Shown here in pieces: positions 61,393 to 64,000 of a stretch of 64,000 nucleotides of DNA. The stretch is from Paenibacillus sp. J45TS6. Its GTDB lineage: Bacteria; Bacillota; Bacilli; Paenibacillales; Paenibacillaceae. A model generated the notes under the pieces. The model saw nothing but the letters and a program-made list of their open reading frames with translations, did no database searches and had not been told where the DNA came from. The position numbers and the translations under genes are program-made. How positions within the stretch are numbered: position 1 is the stretch's first letter; every line of letters begins with the position of its first letter. The DNA is taken from assembly GCF_018403285.1 (NCBI RefSeq), contig NZ_BOSJ01000001.1, positions 1-64,000 of the forward strand. The letters are read 5' to 3'.

Positions 61393-62088
61393 CTATTTTC
61401 TCTTGGTTAAAGCAGATGATCCTCGTTCCTTATCTTTCCTGATTTGGGACGTTTTCATACGCTTTTTCCCTTCACGACAGACGTCCAGAAGCGGACAGAC
61501 CTGACATTTAGGTGACTGTGCCTTACAATGATATCGGCCAAAAAAGATGAGTCTGTGATGGGTAATCGTCCATTCATCCATGGGTACTCTTTTCATCAGC
61601 TTTTTCTCCACTTCAAGAACAGAATCTTTCCATCCTGCAAGGCCCAATCGTTTCGATACACGCTCTACGTGGGTATCCACTGCAATCGCTGGAACTCCAA
61701 AAGCGTTGGAGACTACCACATTTGCAGTTTTTCGCCCTACTCCTGGTAACTGAACCAGGCGATCGTGTTCACTTGGCACTTCTCCTTCATACTGCTCTAT
61801 CAAAATACGGCACATATTCTGTATATGCTTCGCCTTGTTGCGATACAAACCGATTCTTCTGATATCTTGTTCCAATTCTTCTAGAGGAACAGCAATATAA
61901 TCTTCAGGAGTTTTATATTTTTGGAACAGGTCCACTGTCACTTTATTTACCGTTTCATCCGTACATTGTGCAGACAACAAAACCGCGATGGTAAGTTCAA
62001 ACGCGTTGCTGTGCTTTAGTTCACAATGTGCATCGGGAAACATGGTTGCGATGGTATCAAGAATGTGACGTACAATCGTTGCATTCAT
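61393..62088 (-). CDS. nth: Endonuclease III
   Basis: Nth removes oxidised pyrimidines and nicks the AP site. The 231-residue protein has the helix-hairpin-helix LPGVGRKTANVV with catalytic Lys120, catalytic Asp138 in AVDTHVERV, and the [4Fe-4S] cluster ligands Cys188, Cys195, Cys198 and Cys204 (C-X6-C-X2-C-X5-C). The C-terminus is basic. It is not next to dnaD here, unlike in Bacillus. The small unknown gene follows it. Confidence 0.96.
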   Translation of the reverse strand: MNATIVRHILDTIATMFPDAHCELKHSNAFELTIAVLLSAQCTDETVNKVTVDLFQKYKTPEDYIAVPLEELEQDIRRIGLYRNKAKHIQNMCRILIEQYEGEVPSEHDRLVQLPGVGRKTANVVVSNAFGVPAIAVDTHVERVSKRLGLAGWKDSVLEVEKKLMKRVPMDEWTITHHRLIFFGRYHCKAQSPKCQVCPLLDVCREGKKRMKTSQIRKDKERGSSALTKRK

Positions 62089-62107
62089 TGATGAGCTTAC
62101 CCCCTAC

Positions 62108-62146
62108 AAAAAAAACGTCTTGATACGGCTAGTCCGTATCAAGACG
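62108..62146 (-). terminator. Terminator after the beta-repeat surface protein gene
   Basis: A perfect 13-bp stem CGTCTTGATACGG / CCGTATCAAGACG with a 5-base loop, followed by TTTTTTTT on the minus strand, 29 bp after the stop at 62176. Confidence 0.92.
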
Positions 62147-62175
62147 GTCATTCTTCTTACTGCTTAAAGAAATGA

Positions 62176-64000
62176 CTACGGTTTGGAAATCTCAACTACT
62201 ACGTTATTGAGCAGATACAATACAATATTATCATTATCTTTGAGAGATTGCACGCTCAAAGTACTATCACCTTGATGAATGTAAACATTCGGTGACAATT
62301 GAAAGCGATAGTTAGTGTCTGTCGTAGAAGTACGTTTCACTTGTAGTTCATTGGTAGACGCACTATATGTCCAAAATGCTTTGGATACAGGTGAAAGCAC
62401 ATGAAAAACGGGTGTTCCATCTGCATCTTTGGTCAAGATAACATGATCAGCTGTAGTAAGCGAACTAAGTGTGGTAGACGTACTGCCATTCTTAACTACT
62501 TTCACCTTACTCGTATTCACAGATTCACTAGAACCCGAAGCAGTCTTATAAGTTACTGTATTTCCACTGATGCTGCTAATTTCGCCCCATGTTTGTTTTA
62601 CAACTTGGATGGACTGCGGCGTATTGCCATCAAAAGATACATTGATAAGCGAACCTAATTTTAGATCAGCTGGTTTCAACGCTGCTCCATTATCGCCTGT
62701 AATGGATAGTTTGTCTACATAAATTTGGCTTGTAGCTCCATCTTTTTTCACCTCAGCACGGTAGGTAGACAAATTCAGTGATTGCAGTTCAAATTGCACT
62801 GCGGATTTCACATAAATTTTACTAATAACGTCCTGATTTGCACCTAGCATAGCTGTAATCTGATCGCCTGCTTTTACATCAGACAAGGAAGCACTGCTCT
62901 TCCCATATAACTCAACAGAAGGAGTTGTTTGATAAGGCAAAGTGATGCTTTCACCATTCGTCTGAAGCAGTTTCACGTTCTTCGCGCTTGTACTCAGTTC
63001 CGTAACTGTTCCTTCATACTTGTAAACGATCGACAAAGACAAAGCGCGTGTCCCGATGGTATTAAGGTTCACTTTACGGCCATCTGTCAGATAAGGTTCA
63101 ATACCTGCCAGCGTTGGAGACGTTGTATTGTACTCGAGTTTTGTTTTTTCATCAAGTGTAAACACCTGAGGTTTCTTGTTCGCGTCAAGTACGGTAAGTA
63201 GTTTCGTTTTATTGTTGTATGAAACAACCGTAGCCAAATTCACTCGTTCCATTTGGCGATTGAGCACTTCAATCTTAGTAACCTCTTCATTACTATTCAG
63301 TGTAATTTCTACTACATCACCTGATTTTCCATCTGCCAGCAGATCGCTGATGATCGGCTGCTCTATTCCACTGATTACAATCTGAGGATTTGAAGCCAGG
63401 ATCTTCACTTCTAGTGAGCCGCCATCTCTCATATAAGTAACCGTCGAATGATTTGCACCAAGCTCATACAGAGTACCTCGCACCGTACGTTCTACACCTG
63501 CTGTAATTTCAATCGATTGAGCGATACTATCTTTAATTGTATATTTCACTGCGGTTCCGATCTTCAACTCAGATAGAGCTACGATCTCATTTTGATATCT
63601 AATCACACTAATTCCATCTTGAATTTTGAGTACATCGATTGTCCCAGAGTCGTTCACCACGGTAACTGTTTTAGATGTTGGATCAACCGATTGAACTTTA
63701 CCCGTAGCTGTCTTATTTACCACGCCAGATTTCACACGAACAGCAACTGGATTTTTTTGTGCAGTAAACGTTTCTCTCTGAATCTCTATAACACTTCCCG
63801 CAGTTAAGTCTGCGGCTTTAATTACATTTCCATTTTGATCGTAGAATACCGTTTTATCTGTGAATGTGTATTCTTGATACGTATCTCCGGCAAATAACCA
63901 TAGTTTGTTTCCAGACAGACGTTCAAAGCTGCCTTCTACGGATTCCGTCTTCGGTGTATTATCTAAGCTCTCTACATAAGTTGCCGTTTGGTTTTTACCG
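62176..64000 (-). CDS. C-terminal part of a large beta-repeat (S-layer-like) protein
   Basis: At least 607 residues are open up to the right edge; the N-terminus is missing. The visible part is a chain of related segments of about 65-75 residues, each with the pattern GxVxSI...TVTVxxxSG...ISVIRYQ...LSELKIGTAVKY...xxIEI. These OB- or SH3-like repeats are typical of the stalk of S-layer homology proteins of Paenibacillus, in which SLH domains sit nearer one end. No SLH motif or signal is visible here. It is followed by nth. It probably works at the cell surface. Confidence 0.7.
   Translation of the reverse strand, partial: GKNQTATYVESLDNTPKTESVEGSFERLSGNKLWLFAGDTYQEYTFTDKTVFYDQNGNVIKAADLTAGSVIEIQRETFTAQKNPVAVRVKSGVVNKTATGKVQSVDPTSKTVTVVNDSGTIDVLKIQDGISVIRYQNEIVALSELKIGTAVKYTIKDSIAQSIEITAGVERTVRGTLYELGANHSTVTYMRDGGSLEVKILASNPQIVISGIEQPIISDLLADGKSGDVVEITLNSNEEVTKIEVLNRQMERVNLATVVSYNNKTKLLTVLDANKKPQVFTLDEKTKLEYNTTSPTLAGIEPYLTDGRKVNLNTIGTRALSLSIVYKYEGTVTELSTSAKNVKLLQTNGESITLPYQTTPSVELYGKSSASLSDVKAGDQITAMLGANQDVISKIYVKSAVQFELQSLNLSTYRAEVKKDGATSQIYVDKLSITGDNGAALKPADLKLGSLINVSFDGNTPQSIQVVKQTWGEISSISGNTVTYKTASGSSESVNTSKVKVVKNGSTSTTLSSLTTADHVILTKDADGTPVFHVLSPVSKAFWTYSASTNELQVKRTSTTDTNYRFQLSPNVYIHQGDSTLSVQSLKDNDNIVLYLLNNVVVEISKP

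Noticed and set aside
1-64000. tRNA, rRNA, tmRNA or other stable RNA genes
   Set aside because: No cloverleaf or conserved ribosomal stretch was recognised in any intergenic gap. A covariance search (tRNAscan, Rfam) would be decisive.

Overview
The window looks like a chromosomal segment of a low-to-mid GC, spore-forming Firmicute, most likely Paenibacillus. The reasons are the spore genes (cotE, spoVK), a Bacillus-type core order (cotE-mutS-mutL, miaA-hfq, spoVK-hflX-ynbB-glnR-glnA, yneA divergent from lexA), strong AGGAGG-type ribosome sites, GTG/TTG starts, a fused two-GTPase DynA-type dynamin, a candidate RRNPP receptor/peptide pair, and SLH-protein-like beta repeats at the right edge. 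No rRNA, tRNA or CRISPR array was seen.

Layout. 1-127 is the end of an IS3-family element (5' end of orfA). 150-2146 holds a YtkA-type lipoprotein, a HAD hydrolase, a membrane protein and a possible 19-codon ORF. 2391-3567 is the SOS pair yneA/lexA, with four LexA-box-like sites between them. 3686-4302 is a small AT-rich island of two coupled unknown ORFs. 4412-10115 is the nitrogen/housekeeping block glnA, glnR, ynbB, hflX, spoVK (all minus strand). 10211-14352 holds YdcF-type, DUF402 and PBP1A genes. 14528-23410 is hfq, miaA, an RsmJ-like methyltransferase, mutL, mutS, a predicted peptide amidoligase and cotE.

23514-29107 holds an aromatic-acid-exporter-type protein, an NMT1/SsuA-type ABC importer (three genes) and an M32 carboxypeptidase. 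29226-31836 runs on the plus strand: YqkB-like protein, beta-carbonic anhydrase, PadR regulator, Tim44-like membrane protein, YxcD-like protein. 32111-34711 is a possible signalling locus: a TPR receptor without a DNA-binding domain, a 38-residue exported pro-peptide overlapping its 3' end, and a divergent PAS-PAS histidine kinase. 34986-40042 holds an HpaB-type hydroxylase, an unknown gene coupled to a Fur-box-controlled flavodoxin, a membrane/winged-helix protein, and an adjoining rRNA-type methyltransferase and RluA-type pseudouridine synthase. 40097-42704 is a DHA2 efflux pump with its MarR regulator (20-bp palindromic operator) and a second MarR gene.

42957-47384 is topoisomerase IV (parE-parC). 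47579-51257 is an ABC-2 transporter with an SGNH esterase, and a CAP-domain secreted protein. 51556-53188 is purT with a GNAT enzyme. 53320-56939 is a heterodimeric ABC exporter with one degenerate ATP site. 57182-60862 is a DynA-like double dynamin. 61094-62088 is a small unknown protein and nth. 62176-64000 is the C-terminal part of a large beta-repeat surface-type protein that continues past the right edge.

Most of the window is ordinary core genome. The parts most worth a second look are the peptide/receptor/kinase locus at 32-35 kb, the amidoligase beside cotE, the lexA-glnA AT-rich island, and the iron-controlled flavodoxin plus unknown gene.
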